Source: Plasmopara viticola
Taxonomy: Eukaryota > Oomycota > Peronosporomycetes > Peronosporales > Peronosporaceae
Direction: 5' to 3'
DNA: 64,000 bases
Assembly (NCBI GenBank): GCA_001695595.3
Contig: MBPM02000001.1
Coordinates: forward strand, 1,736,001 to 1,800,000
In this document: piece by piece, positions 22,451 through 35,024 of the stretch
How positions within the stretch are numbered: position 1 is the first letter of the stretch
How the letters are laid out: each line of letters begins with the position of its first letter
Made by a program: the position numbers and the translations under genes
Notes under the pieces: model-generated
What the model saw: only the letters and a program-made list of their open reading frames with translations
Told to the model about the DNA's origin: nothing
The model's database searches: none

Positions 22451-25400
22451 GAGCTTTTTGCAGCAACACATTCATAGACTTAGAGCTTGCGTGCCAATTG
22501 TAATTTGAGACGGTCATTTATGTGCGTTTAAGAAATCGTTAATTTAATAGCGTACACGGCCGTTTCATACAATAGGACACAAGGCGATATGAAATGTGAG
22601 TATATAGCGTTTCTCAATGAGCAAGGCAAGCGACCGAGCACAGCTGTGAGACTTTCGGGGGAAGTTCAAAATAATGTGTGCAGCTCATACTGCGGTTTGC
22701 CAGCATCACTTTGTATAAATTGTCAGCGTTGGACAAGATATAAACAAAACTTGCATCTCTGACCCACATTTAACAAGTCGTTGTCAACAAGCACAATCCG
22801 TGAGTTTCCAACTTTGACCAAAACTTTGGCTGTTTTTGATGCATTGCACATAGGCTTTTCATCCTTGTCACTGAATGGCTCGAAATAAGAGACCTTGTCA
22901 CCTGCGATCTTTATTCCACCTCGGTAGCGAAAACGCCGTTAGCTACAACGTTCAATCTAAAGTAGAACATAAAACTGAAGGCAGAAACATTTGTAGATAA
23001 TATGCCTATCCGACCAGACCGTTTTTTTTTCTTTTTAAACGGTTGTACCTCCATCTTAGATAGTATGGCACTTTTCACGTGCGCAAGCTGCCTGGAGTTA
23101 TCAGCGCTCTATGCAAGCTCGGCTGCTTGAGTATAAGCACGGGTGCGAAGTAAACCTCCGCGGCGGTGACCATGCTTTTAGCATTTAAGCTAGACATTTA
23201 ACGCCGAAGCCCGACGTGGCCATCGCTTTCACTGCGGTAGGTGCCCTATCAAATCTGGCGACTATATTAGCACCTAACGACTCAAGTATAATCACACGGA
23301 CGTCTGACGTCGACAACTAGCTTTCAAAACACCACGACGTTGTCACTTAAAGAGCGCCAGTAAAAGCTTGGTGGCAATATGTAGCCGTGTGACATGTAGC
23401 CGCGCATTGATGGCTTAACTTGCTTTTTTGCAAGAAACTAAGCTTTTAGTTAAAAGCAAAAGAGAGAAAGTCACGCTAAATCGCATCCAGTAAGGAAAGC
23501 CTGTGCGTCACCGACAATCTTGCCAAGGACTCAGTTCTTGGTCTTTTAGAAAAAGCCGGACACCCTAAGACTTTTTTGTCGACAGCGCATTGATGAGTCG
23601 GGAGGCGATGATAACATAAAGCCTTCAAACTACCAATGATGTGGAAGTACGCCAGAACAAACGAAGACATCTTTATCTTCACAGCATTCATTTTTAGATT
23701 ATGCGAGGTATCAATAGCTTTGATAAAGTTGCGCTCCAGTAAATCTTGGATTGCTCAATATTGGGGCAGCAGCCCCTTCGTATACCGTAGCAAGGCAGTA
23801 GAGAGCTTTCAGCTGTGACAAAATAAAAGAGTTTGCCATCTCAATTTTCAAGGATGATGGAGCATTACAGTCTGTGGCAATGAATATCAAGGCCTCAATT
23901 GAATACAGATTTGACTACGTTTATCATTTGTAGGCGGGGACTCAATGACTGGCCTTTGCGATTTACTCTTGTCGTATTTGGCCACATTTAGAGTACGACT
24001 ACCGAAATATTAATTTTCAGTCATGCATAAAAATGTAATTTTTATACATGATATTTCTACTTGTGTTAGTTTCCCTTAACACACTAAGGTCTAATATTGC
24101 TCCTTTTGCAAAATTGAGCTATTGCAGCTTCATTGACATGGTCATTGGCTATACAGATGTGAAACAAAACAATTCGATCTACCACCAAGCCCTTGACCGT
24201 GTTCATTGCTAAACTAGTGTCTTGTTCTTGTACAACAACCATCTACGTCAGGTCACCGCGGTTGCGAGCCTTCGTAAAGCTCTTCAATTTACCGCACGAG
24301 AGTATCTATCCGCACTTTGTTCGACCTTTCATGTCAAAATAGGTACAGGCAGGCGGTGTATTTATCCCTGTACCAGTGATCCGAGTAGCAATCCCATCCT
24401 AATGCAAGCTTAGAGATATCAAAAAGACATTTTTTTGAATTCGTGGCTGGTAGCAACGTCTTCGGCATTACCGACATGGCCGAGAATTTCCGTCATGTTT
24501 TGTCGAAAGCAGTAAAATTTTATCAGGCCCCTTGTGATGTAATGAGAGGTGGCTTGCGGTGACACGAGGCTTAGAAATCATGCCTGATAAATGCATTCGC
24601 ATACACATTGCGATCTATGAGACAAGCCGTCAATGATACAATTGTAAATCCTAGCACATTAAAATTAGGCGCCGCACTATATTGTGCCTTTAAAGATGTT
24701 TCAAGCTATAATTTACGCCTATATTTTTTACATCTTCACCCGTCGTTCTACATCAAATCAAATATTCTACGCTAATTTTGATATTTTGAGGCGCGCGCCG
24801 CGCACCTTCCAACAATTGAGTTGTGCTAGAGAATTATGGTCCAAAAACGTGGGACAGTCTATCTCCCTGACGCATTCTTATTCGTGCGTGTGTGAGCGCG
24901 ATCAAAATGATATACCCAGCAAAACGTTGAGTGCTTGCTCTACAAGTTCCTAGCAAGCCAGAACGCTCGTTCTGTAGCGTTGTCCTCACACTGTTGAGAT
25001 ACATATTCGGAGAATAGAGATGAAATGTCGAATAAACTGCTACTTTGCCCAGATGTACTCCCATCGAGTGCATATCGTTTACTCTTCTGGAATTACCAGA
25101 TGCTATCCAGGAGAATCGGTGACCAGTCGCTAAAGACTACCGCGAGCTCATGCGTAGTGATCGTGGTCGAGAGCAATATTGAGATAATGGTACCGTCAGA
25201 TGAGAGCACCGACGAGAAGGCCATTGGCAATCTTGCCGAAAATAGCGGTGCTCACTCTTGGAAGGATTAAGTGACCGGCCGAACCATATTTGTTCCACTT
25301 CGTCGATTCTTATTCATCACCTTTCTACCGACTTGTGTCGGGCGTACCTCGATGTCCTAACTCGGCCGGCTCTCCTCGACGATGAAATAATATATACGAT

Positions 25401-26375
25401 GATTTGTCGATGCGTCGTCGTCGACAGTCGCGCTCGAGTCACCAATCGTGTGCTCATCAAGAAAGATATACAGCATCCGACGAAAGCGATAAGGGATTCT
25501 CGCCACTAACATGTCACCAAAGATGTTAATTAGTGTTGCGGCAGATCTTCGTATACTGCGCCTCGCGCACAGCATCCAGACTTATTAGAAGTGATTTTGC
25601 GAGACACCTCCTTAGTGATGATCACTGATCATCCTAGTAAGAACACTTCTTGATATCTGGACAAAAATTGCAATCGCCTTCTTGCCCTAACACGCTGTTA
25701 GAAAGTGTGTATGCACACGGTACGCATAGCTGGGTGGCGAGGAGGCGTGCATTTGCTAACGCTGAAGCTCACCTCACTTTTGAACCATCGCCTCAATTGA
25801 GTTATTGCACGCTAGTGCCTATTTGCGTGCTATCTCGCCGATCGATCTATGAGACAATCTGAGCTAGTTTTGGTTTCATAGTTCGCACAAGGCAAATGTC
25901 ATGGTCATCTCGGCCTCTGTGACCCGGAGCAGATATCTTTCCTCCAAAGGTCTTACAACAGCACGTACTTGTAGCTGGAGACCTGCTTCGTCTGTGCGTT
26001 GATCGCATAAGGTTCTTTGACTTTCAGGCTACCGCTAAGACAAATACGAGCCACAGACTCAATCTTTTTGGAAAAGGTTATGGTGACGCCCTCCTTCCAA
26101 GCGCGGGGGCTAAATGCTCGCGCGATTCGGGCAGGCGCTCTCGGGCATCTGCAGGTCTCTAAGGAGTCTCACTCTCGACGCGACGGTCTCCAGCACCAGA
26201 GCGCCACCTGGGTTCTTACCAAGTCAGAACTAAACAAAATAATGGAAGACCCTCACGACCTCGGTGCTGGCTACACTGCCCGCCGAACGAGACTCGACGT
26301 ATGCGGACACCACTCCATGCCGCGGACTAGCCAGACTGAGCCTAGCACGTGCATAACTTGGCAACGCGATAACGT

Positions 26376-26395
26376 AATACAATACAATACAATAC
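26376..26395. repeat. AATAC microsatellite
   Basis: Four perfect copies of the pentamer AATAC in the gene-poor tract. Confidence 0.85.
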
Positions 26396-29300
26396 AAGAC
26401 TCAAATTTAAGAATCAGTATTAGTCTCAACACTACACCAAAACAAACTTTTACACCTCAAAGTGTATTTTGAACGTAGTTTAAATCCGTTTCAAACACTT
26501 AAGATTATATAAGAAGACCTTCTACAATTCTCTCTAGCAAAGAAAAAGCTTCCAATATGCCTATGCATCATGCATTAGACCATGCAATGTTTTCCTGTCA
26601 GCTTTTATCACCAATTACTGCCTCTGTGACAAAATATGGAAGTTTCAACCAGGTTAACAAACATCAAGTCTGTGCAATCCCGTACCAATCTTTTCGGTTA
26701 AAAGTCTGGACTTTTACTTTTAATCGACATCATTATTGTTACTTGTACAGCTTTATGAAAGCCTGCACCTCATACTAAACAAGACGTAAGACTTATTTTT
26801 AGTGACCTCAAATCAATCGCCTTTCCTATTGTCCGCACATGGAGGCTGACATTAATGTTACCACAAGACACAAGACAAACGCTCAGTGTTTGAGTACCGC
26901 GTGGTATAACAGTTCAGCATTTTGTACCACCATATGGTCATGTGTCCATGAGCTTCACAGCGGGTACATTCCTGCTCAAAATGCTCAAAGTACGTCAAAA
27001 GGTCACTTTCTTTTCAAGAGAGCGCCAGGCTCAGTAGGCTACATCCTTATTCCCTAATCTCACATTTGTGGCTGTGAGTAAGATTAACCACTGTATGGCC
27101 ATCCATACTCGCCTACCACCGAGATAGAGAGCGAGTACAACGCCTTAAAAATGTGCTGAGTATCTCATATATGGCTTAGAATCCTGAGGATCACAATACT
27201 TCATAAGACAACCCACAATTTTTTGCATGCGTCGAAATAAACAAAAATAGCCAATCTGTCTTTTCGTCAGGGCCGTAACAGCTCCGATAAATTGTGGTTT
27301 GCTTTGTTCGTATATACCGAGCCTTCTTTTCCCAATCATAGGTTTATAGCATATAATTAAACTCAATCCCCTACCTAATTTTTTACTGTATATATGGGCG
27401 GATACAAGCCCTTTGCCTTTCTTAAGTCAGGTTTCCGTAAATTCCGGTAATTATTTTCGTATAGAAGCTAGTCTCGAATTTGTAGCTTGTGAAACAAGGC
27501 TAAACTGTTGTCTTCGCTAGCTCGACAAAGCTTTGTCTGTTTATATAAAAGTATTTGAAAGCCGTACATACGCGAGGAGCAATGTCAAATACCAACATAG
27601 TTCTTAATGGTCAGTCGTTGTTCGAGTGACCAAGACCTGTATTATGGTATCTCTATGAAAGCACTTAATGCTCCAGGTGCGATAATCAACGAAAAAAACG
27701 CTTCTCTTCACAACATATTGGTGGCTCAAATGTACAAGTAGTTTGTCCAGCTGCAAGCTAAAGAAAAGCTGCGACTAAAGGGTCGATGCCGAATCTCACA
27801 AGTCCGATTCTTAACAAAGCTGCCACTGATGAAATTTCGTCAGTCTTGACTTGGTGTTGGCCTGACGATGGTTAATGGCATGACGCTTATGTGCCGCCTA
27901 CGTATTAAGCACCCGATTTAGTCAATATTACTTGTAAAATCAGCAAGATCTATTATGAATGATTATTTCAATACCATTGCTTCCAGCCTTATTGGTTTCA
28001 AAATTGGACCCACGACTTACGACTTCGTTATTTCAAGCTATTTTACAGCTATTACGAGTCGGATGTTTGTTGCTAAGTACAGCTAATCATCAGCAGATAG
28101 ATGGTCTGATGGGAAGGTCAATTTGAGCGCTTTAGGTCACGCTGTGGAGCATGTGTGTTTAAATGTCCCATTTGTGAAATGACACAGCTGAATCTGCCGT
28201 ATCCCTTTATTAAGAAGATGACCCTCCTCCACGTACTCAAAACGATGCAGCTACGGTCGCTGTAAAAGGAGTTCTGTAAACATTTTTGCATGCCTGACGG
28301 TTCCGTTCGTCATATGCGATTTAAGAAAAGCGTGTCAGCATGCACATTGAATTTCCGCTTAAACAAATGAAACCATCTTGCCATATTTTGGGTTAAGTAA
28401 ACAGGATGCAGACCACAAACGACTTAAAATCCCGAATAGGCACTCGGAGCTGTACTACTGTGGTAGGTAGCTTCTTTTATGAAATGGAATAACTCCGCTT
28501 GGCAACTTTAAGCTGTCAAAACTGAAAAAAATTGACTTTTTCATCGAGTTGCCAGTCGTAGGCACAACGGTGTTGTATCGTCCAGCAAAGCCAGAATATG
28601 TGCCTGCTGAAAGCTTTCGCGGATGCTATTTAAGCATACAGGCGCCGTCTCTCCCAGCACCACACAATGGTCTTCTTCAATATTTAGGACAAAAAGTTCT
28701 GCTAGTCCCGCATAGCTAACGGTGCAAAAGATTAATGAATGAGTATTACCTCAAATTGTGTACTTACCAGATCTGGAATGGCCATATAAATCAATCTTTG
28801 CGTATGACACTGAAATTGCTCTACTTATGCTATTACCAACAGTGAAGTGTGGATCTATCGCCTCGACCGCGACGCCATTTGCTTACTGTCCTCTGTCGCA
28901 GATGTGGCGTTTGACGATAATAGAAGTTGTATTGTACTGCATTGTTGGCCAAGTAATCGCGTTTTATATCGCTGACTAATCGTGATAGGGAAACCCCAGA
29001 TGTATAGTTAAAAAGACGTTTCCACTGAAACTCACTTCAAACAAAAGCCACGAGACTATGTTGGGATTGAAGCTTAATCATATTCTTAAACCCGCGAAAT
29101 TATTCCTTCAGGAAGCACCTTTCGCACGCTTAGTGAGCTAACCATACTTATACTGCACAATTAATCCCTCTGAAATAGTGCGCAAGATTTGCTGCTTCAC
29201 TATCGTCCTAATTTATTGTGCCTTACGGAAACACGCTACCCCTATTGGAACATGTTCTCTGCAAATAATGGTACCCACCTGTGGCACTATGGTACTTACA

Positions 29301-29432
29301 AAGTCTTGCGAACCTTAATTACTTGTGTGTTGAAGTGCGTCTGTCACCTGCAGTCGATGGTGCTACGTTATCGACCAGTGGAGCCGAGGCATTTCGAAAG
29401 ATACCAAAAGGAATGTAGTCCTTTCCTTAAAT

Positions 29433-29470
29433 TGCATAATTGAATCAAGTGCATAATTGAATCAAGTGCA
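29433..29470. repeat. 17-base tandem repeat
   Basis: The unit TGCATAATTGAATCAAG occurs twice in full and begins a third time. It lies in non-coding DNA. Confidence 0.85.
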
Positions 29471-30172
29471 AATAAACAGGCAGCCAATATTGTATCAACT
29501 TTAAACGACAGTCTGTTGCACACGCACCATGTATGATTCCATTGTACTGTATGACAGACTGTCTATTCTATGCAGGAAGACGATGCTTCATTAACCAATC
29601 GTAAATAAGCAGCGACTCTTGTCATTCTGACATAGAGCTTCAGAGTACAAGCGTACATTCAATAGGTCCATCGCACGTAGAAACAAGTCAGCAAATCGTT
29701 GACGTGAGCACGTCATCCGCTGTCATGGCGCTCCTCGGTGCACGTGGCACACCTCACCCAATCAGCTTTGGATGCTAATCCGTGGCAATTTTTGGTACGT
29801 ATGTAGACTGCGTTACATTATAAATAGACAAGAATGTGGGATCCAGCGATTAATAGAGAGGGCGTAAATTTAAATGTAGTGGTGCTCAGGTCAGGTGGAG
29901 CTTACCAGTGATGCTACAGAATGGAAATCGTCTTGGGATAGAAGAAACGCCATGTGCCGTTCCTTTTACTCGTCCCCATGTGCTTTTCGTATTTCGTGTG
30001 GAATCCAATGATGGACCTGTTATAAAGTAAGGATGGTGGTGGTTAGGGAAAAAGAGTACAATCCAATGTGCAGCAGTACTATTATGACACCGTAAATAGC
30101 CTTCATTCCGGAATTCGCCTCCACTGCGGGACATCGAGACTTCAAACAGTCGCGAATCTCTCTTAGCTTAGC

Positions 30173-30775
30173 ATGTGGGTGTTTGGCTACGGCTCGATCG
30201 TCTGGAAAACGGAATTTCCGGCCGAGGATACGTTATTTGGTTACGTCGAGGGCTGGCACCGTCGATTTTGGCAGGGAAGCCCGGACCATCGTGGCTCACC
30301 TGACGCTAAGGGCCGCGTTGTCACACTCATCAGCCGTGAGCAAATGAAAAAGTTTGAGGACGAGCACGCACATTTGGCAGATAACCACATTACGTGGGGT
30401 CGGTTGTACAAGGTGCCTGACGAAGAAGTCGAGTACACTTTAACGAAGCTCGACAACCGCGAGCAGGCCGGCTACGATCGTCAAATGGTAGACGTACATT
30501 GCGTCGACGGTGTGACGCGCCAAGCGCTTGTCTACATTGCAACTCCTTCGAACTCGGACTTTCTTGGACCGTCTCCTGTGGACGAAATGGCCAAGGAGAT
30601 TGCCACTCGCCGCGGCTTAAGCGGTCCCAACTTTGAATACCTTTTCAAGCTTTGCGACTGCATGCGCGCGTTAAAGGTTCGCGACCCGCACCTCATTGCG
30701 TTAGAAAAGGCTACGCGGAAGTACACATCAGCAATGAGCTGGAGCACTAACCCCACCGGGTGTTATATTCAATAA
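30173..30775 (+). CDS. ChaC-family gamma-glutamylcyclotransferase
   Basis: An intronless 200-residue protein. The N-terminus [10 protein letters not shown] is the family glycine loop, and LDNREQAGY carries the expected catalytic glutamate (E97) in the LDxRExxGY motif. Length and motif spacing fit the ChaC/GCG group, which cleaves glutathione to 5-oxoproline and Cys-Gly in the cytosol and so controls glutathione turnover. The ATG at 30173 is in a good context and puts the family motif at residue 6. Downstream the gene converges with the FAIM-like gene at 31067. Confidence 0.93.
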   Translation: MWVFGYGSIVWKTEFPAEDTLFGYVEGWHRRFWQGSPDHRGSPDAKGRVVTLISREQMKKFEDEHAHLADNHITWGRLYKVPDEEVEYTLTKLDNREQAGYDRQMVDVHCVDGVTRQALVYIATPSNSDFLGPSPVDEMAKEIATRRGLSGPNFEYLFKLCDCMRALKVRDPHLIALEKATRKYTSAMSWSTNPTGCYIQ

Positions 30776-31066
30776 TCTAGAAGACGCTCGACATATGGGC
30801 AATTCAAGCTGCATCTGTAAATAATTTAAATAGAGGCATGAGCAGCGTGTTTTATCTACCAACTCACCTTTGTCCTTGTGCTTAGATATTTATAATCTAG
30901 TATTATATGCAGTGTTGCTATACGACATTTACCTTTCCCTGTGTTTAGAATTAATTAGTGGCATAAAAGCCACCGCAACCAACTATATTTTTTGCGGCTC
31001 CAGAACCTATCGAAGACTGACCAATAGCTTAATAACTTTGACATGACGTTTTCTCATTATGTCATG

Positions 31067-32766
31067 CTAGCGACCCAGACTAGCGAACGCATCGATACTA
31101 ATTGACTTGGACTTGCTGTGTTGATCCTGTTGGCCGGTTTGAAGGCTCACTGGATTCATGAGATGAGAAATATTGTAATTGACATTACCCATGCGTTCAA
31201 GTGCAACGACTACCGAGGGGTCCCGCATTCCTTGTTGCTGCTGCGTTTGGTATTCTGCGGATTCGCCTATATAACCGGTCGGGATCTGTCGAATTTGCTG
31301 AGGCTGTTGTTGTTGCTGTTGCTGAAAGTTACTTGCGTGTTTCGGTGCAAACGGGTCTAAATTGACATAACTAGTGGCCTTTGTCACAACAGGCGCTGCA
31401 ATGGAAGCAAACGGATCAGGCGCCGGCTGGGAGTTTACGGCGACCGGAGGCACTTGCTGTTGTTGTACTGGTAACAAACCCCTCGATGTTGACGGTACCT
31501 TTATTGGCAAGTCAAACAATTGTTGGATCATTAAATCGTCACAACAGATGCACTTCGCATGAAACTCACACTGACTAAAGGGTCAAAGATCAACGCTTGC
31601 GCCGAGACACTCACACTTGGGCTGAAGTCGTCGAGTAGGTTAATGTCGGGTTGCGGCACTGAATTCAACGCTGCTGGCGGCGGAGCTGCTTGTGAGCTAG
31701 CTTTTGTAGCTTCCGCTTGCTCTTGTTTTGATTTACACTGGCCGCTGATTTGATGTGGACTGCTCAAACCTTGTTGACTATTTTGTTGTCCTGGATAGCT
31801 GCGAGTGCGTTCATTACTACTATAGCCCGACGTCGTTCGTGACTGGGAACCTTGCAGGCCAAAGCTTTGCGTTCGATTAGTCTCTGTGACATTGTTCGTG
31901 GCAGCGCCTCGAGAGCTATCAGTACAGTTTTCCCAATTGCTATCATTAAGCGAAGGCGGTGTGGCCCCATTCGGTCCCCAGCGGTGCATTCCATAGGCGT
32001 CTGTTCCAGTGTCAATTCATGTCACGTACACGTGCACCACTTAATTGATAAACCAAGCACTTACTTCCAGGAGGCGCATTTGGCTGACAATACGTCGCCG
32101 TAGTAATTGCATGCTTTTTGCGGCGGTAAACATCCCAACGACGATACGGAATACGGTCAATGATAAAGTCTAGTCAAGTCATGAAGTTACAGCCAATGAA
32201 GCAATAATCATCGTTTCAGTACAAACACAAAGCGCACCATATTTCGGAATTTCAGCCGACTCAACGTCGTTGATGCGGACTTCCATCACCATGTTAAGTC
32301 CATCCAAGATCATTGTGTAGCTCCAGTCGCCCATTGTTGCCTTAAAAACACATGCCATCATAAGCAATACTGTCGAAACACCTCAAAATTACTACAACTC
32401 ATTATTTGAGTGTATTTCCTTACCGTTGAAGAAAAGTGCATCCGTCGGCCATCGTACTGCACAACCTGACGAACAGAGCACACCACATGAGCCTTTATAT
32501 CTACCATTCTTGTTGTATTCATATAAAAATTCAATCAAGATCTTTTCGTGCCAACGAACCTTCTTGTAGCTCATGACGGAATGGATTAGAGCCACCTCGT
32601 GCGTACGGTCCGATTCGCCAAGCGTAAAACGCCAAGCTACGCGCTTCTTCGATGCCGCCACCCTTTCGCCAATGTGCTGCTCTTCCCGCAGTACACGCTT
32701 GGGTGGGCCACGCTCTAGCGAGTCCGGTTGTGGGTTGTAGATGCGCGTTGCGTTGCCCAAGTACAT
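31067..32766 (-). CDS. FAIM-like domain protein with DPF-rich C-terminal tail
   Basis: Six exons keep frame: 32766-32560, 32465-32424, 32340-32238, 32169-32065, 32000-31570 and 31498-31067, giving 439 residues. Residues about 42-150 resemble the first domain of Fas apoptotic inhibitory molecule (AWRFTLGESDRTHEVALIH, SYKKVVQYDGRRM, GDWSYTMILDG), a beta-rich non-enzymatic fold. The remainder is Q/S/P-rich and disordered, with NLLDDF, DPLVS, two DPFA motifs and a terminal IDAFASLGR. Such DPF-type motifs recruit endocytic adaptors in epsins and AP180 proteins, so a trafficking link is possible, but this is inference. The second exon is only 42 bases. The function in oomycetes is unknown to me. 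The gene lies in tandem behind SAM50. Confidence 0.72.
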
Positions 32767-32951
32767 TTAATGACGAACAAGGAGCTTTCGTGCCTAAATT
32801 TATCGTTAGTGTAACTTTTCGTCACTTTGTTGACGAAGAGTCATGTATTTCTAATAATTTCGTATCAAGAATGCGAGGGATTGGAACATACACTAGCACA
32901 TTGCAAATAACAATTTTGTTATCGCTATTCCATGCATATGCAACGTCACAT

Positions 32952-34939
32952 CTAACAAAAGGTCAAGCCAAGACCAAGTTGAGCGCGCTTGAGATTATCC
33001 TGTCAGGACCAAAACACACCGTCAGCCTCAAATTGAGTACTATGTTAACAATCTTAAGGACATAAGTAATTAGCGAGTTCTTACGTGGCCAAGCGACTTG
33101 AGAATCCACGAATAATTAGCCTCGAGGCGGCCGATGCGAGTTCCCCACACAATGCCCAAACCAACAGACACACGCGTGTCGTCAACAAGGTTCTTCATCC
33201 ACTTCTTTTCGTCCAACACGCGGTCCCACGTAGTCAAGTTGCCAGCATTGGCGAAAAACTGACCACGGAGACCCAGCGCCTATGGCAGTAAACAGAAGCA
33301 CAACATGGTATGGTCAACCCTACCATCGCCGACATGATACCTCGCAATTGAGACTTACCGCAAAAAGCGGCAGTGGAACGGGGAACCCTACGCTTGCCGT
33401 TCCATTGTAGCTCACATCACCGCCAAGCGCATCACCTTGTGCAACACCACCATCAAGAGGAGAAGCTCGAGGACCGATGCCTTTGTGATTAAATCCACGC
33501 ACGCTTGTGGGACCACCCAAGAAAAAGCGGTCACTTATGCGTGCTGGCCGATCCTGCTCACTGCCGTACGACTTGACCGTGCCCACGTGACCCGAAAAGC
33601 TAAAATTTAAGATTGGAATACCAAAATAGAGAGGGCCTAACGCAATGTGCTTCTGGCCTTCCACCTCGGCTTTGACAAACTTGACATCACCAACAAGACC
33701 AGCAATCTCCGTTCTATTGATCAATCACCAGTACGTGAGATAAAAAAAACTCAAATAGGCATGGTCTAATGTAGATGGATACGTACGAATACTTAAAGAG
33801 GCCCCCAGCGGTTGGATACACAATGTTATTCCGGTCGTCGTCCGTGAAAACATATTTTACACTTGTCTTAGTAGATGGCATGGCCTCTGCAAGGATACTG
33901 GGCGACGCACGGTACGCAGTGGGAATCTTTGAGTCACGGCGGGGAAGAAGGTCACGCCAGCCGACATTTAAGGACAGATCGTGCACGCCTTCATAATCGC
34001 TGATGGAGATACTTCCGGCACGAATCTTTTCATTGTATGAGCTAAGCCATTCATGGTTCTTTTTTAAAAAAAAAGGCAATTAGAGACTTTCGCCATCACG
34101 ATAATATTGATTCGTTCATGCCGCAATGACGTACGTGCAGCTCATTAGTAGCAACTGCGCTTAAGTACAGCGGCAAGCCCCAAAAGCGAGGCTTTTTAAA
34201 TGTTGCACGCTGCGTATTACTCCCCGAGCGCGCATACGTGGCACTCAAGGTAATCTTTTCTGCTTCTCCAAACGCGTTCGATAACGTCAGCGAAGATTCC
34301 TTCACAGTAGTATTAAGACCAATCAGTCCATCTTTGCTCAGACTCAACAGATTCAAACATCACACAATTTACTCCTGCTTCGTCGTTGCCATCGGTGGTC
34401 GCACCCACGTGCAACGACCGCCAGCTCTTCTCCTTCACCGTGATGGTAATGTCCGTCTCATCGCGTTCGCCTGAGCTTGCTGCATGCGCGACAAATATCC
34501 AAAGAATTAAAGACCTATCGCTTTTGAACATTCAATAGTCTCTCCCATCAACTACATACCTTCGTCCAGCTTAATGCCGATAGACTCGAAGATGTCGAGT
34601 GCTTTAAGCTCCTCCGTGGCTTCCTCGAGCTTGCGCACTAAGTAGCCAATGCGATCGGCGGCATACGCCTCCTACAAATTCAAAGTATTACTACTTGTTA
34701 GTATTCAAAAAAAATTAAATATTGTGTCAATGTCATATCCCACCTGGAGCTCGGTTTCGAACACCTCGGGCCTATACGCATATCATCACATTTGATGTTA
34801 GAGGAACCAGCTACTTGTACCGTTATAAAAACACGCACTTGGTACGGTCATTTCCCTTTATAAAGACCTTTCCGATGTGCATGGGCGGTCCCCATGGGTG
34901 CCTCGAGTCAGCCACGGACTCGCTGTTTGTGCTCGCCAT
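32952..34939 (-). CDS. SAM50: SAM50 mitochondrial outer-membrane beta-barrel assembly protein
   Basis: Nine exons give 460 residues, close to the family length: 34939-34839, 34771-34744, 34671-34560, 34479-34373, 34299-34135, 34058-33787, 33713-33359, 33279-33085, 32999-32952. The N-terminal quarter is POTRA-like (KVFIKGNDRTK, PEVFETELQ). The rest is an Omp85 barrel with the loop-6 signature DRFFLGGPTSVRGF and a C-terminal beta-signal (AQLGLGLTFC). SAM50 inserts beta-barrel proteins such as porin and TOM40 in the mitochondrial outer membrane. Exon 2 is only 28 bases, and the fourth intron acceptor was chosen because it alone keeps frame into SNAFGEAEK. Exon 4 could start nine bases later. The gene is head-to-head with the SET gene. 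Confidence 0.93.
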
Positions 34940-35024
34940 CGACACGTTTGGGTTTCCAAATTTTCAAAGAGAGTGGATAAAGTGTCTAAAAGGATTGATC
35001 CAAATTACCCAAAAACCCAAAAAA
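34940..35024. promoter_or_regulatory. 85-base shared upstream region (SAM50 / SETD9-like)
   Basis: Only 85 bases separate the start codons of two divergent genes, so core promoter elements must overlap or lie inside one transcript. I cannot assign specific motifs. Confidence 0.5.

Larger units (their letters stand above)
22451..30172. other. Gene desert with unassigned, probably repeat-derived DNA
   Basis: About 7.7 kb without a supportable gene. Many short frames exist, but none has a consistent domain or splice structure. Several stretches (for example 23480-23690 minus strand and 25930-26350) look like mutated transposon remains, but I cannot name a family. A short AATAC microsatellite sits at 26376-26395 and a 17-base tandem repeat at 29433-29470. 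The last few hundred bases should include the promoter of the ChaC-like gene. Confidence 0.4.

Noticed and set aside
23476..23691. Possible Ty1/copia reverse transcriptase fragment on the minus strand
   Set aside because: A loose resemblance to the RT region of copia elements, but no YVDD-type motif or second domain in order; too weak to list.
32424..32559. Reading the first FAIM-like exon through to the stop near 32400
   Set aside because: The read-through sequence has no FAIM similarity, while splicing AAG to GTTGTGCAG restores the SYKKVVQYDG strand expected for the family.
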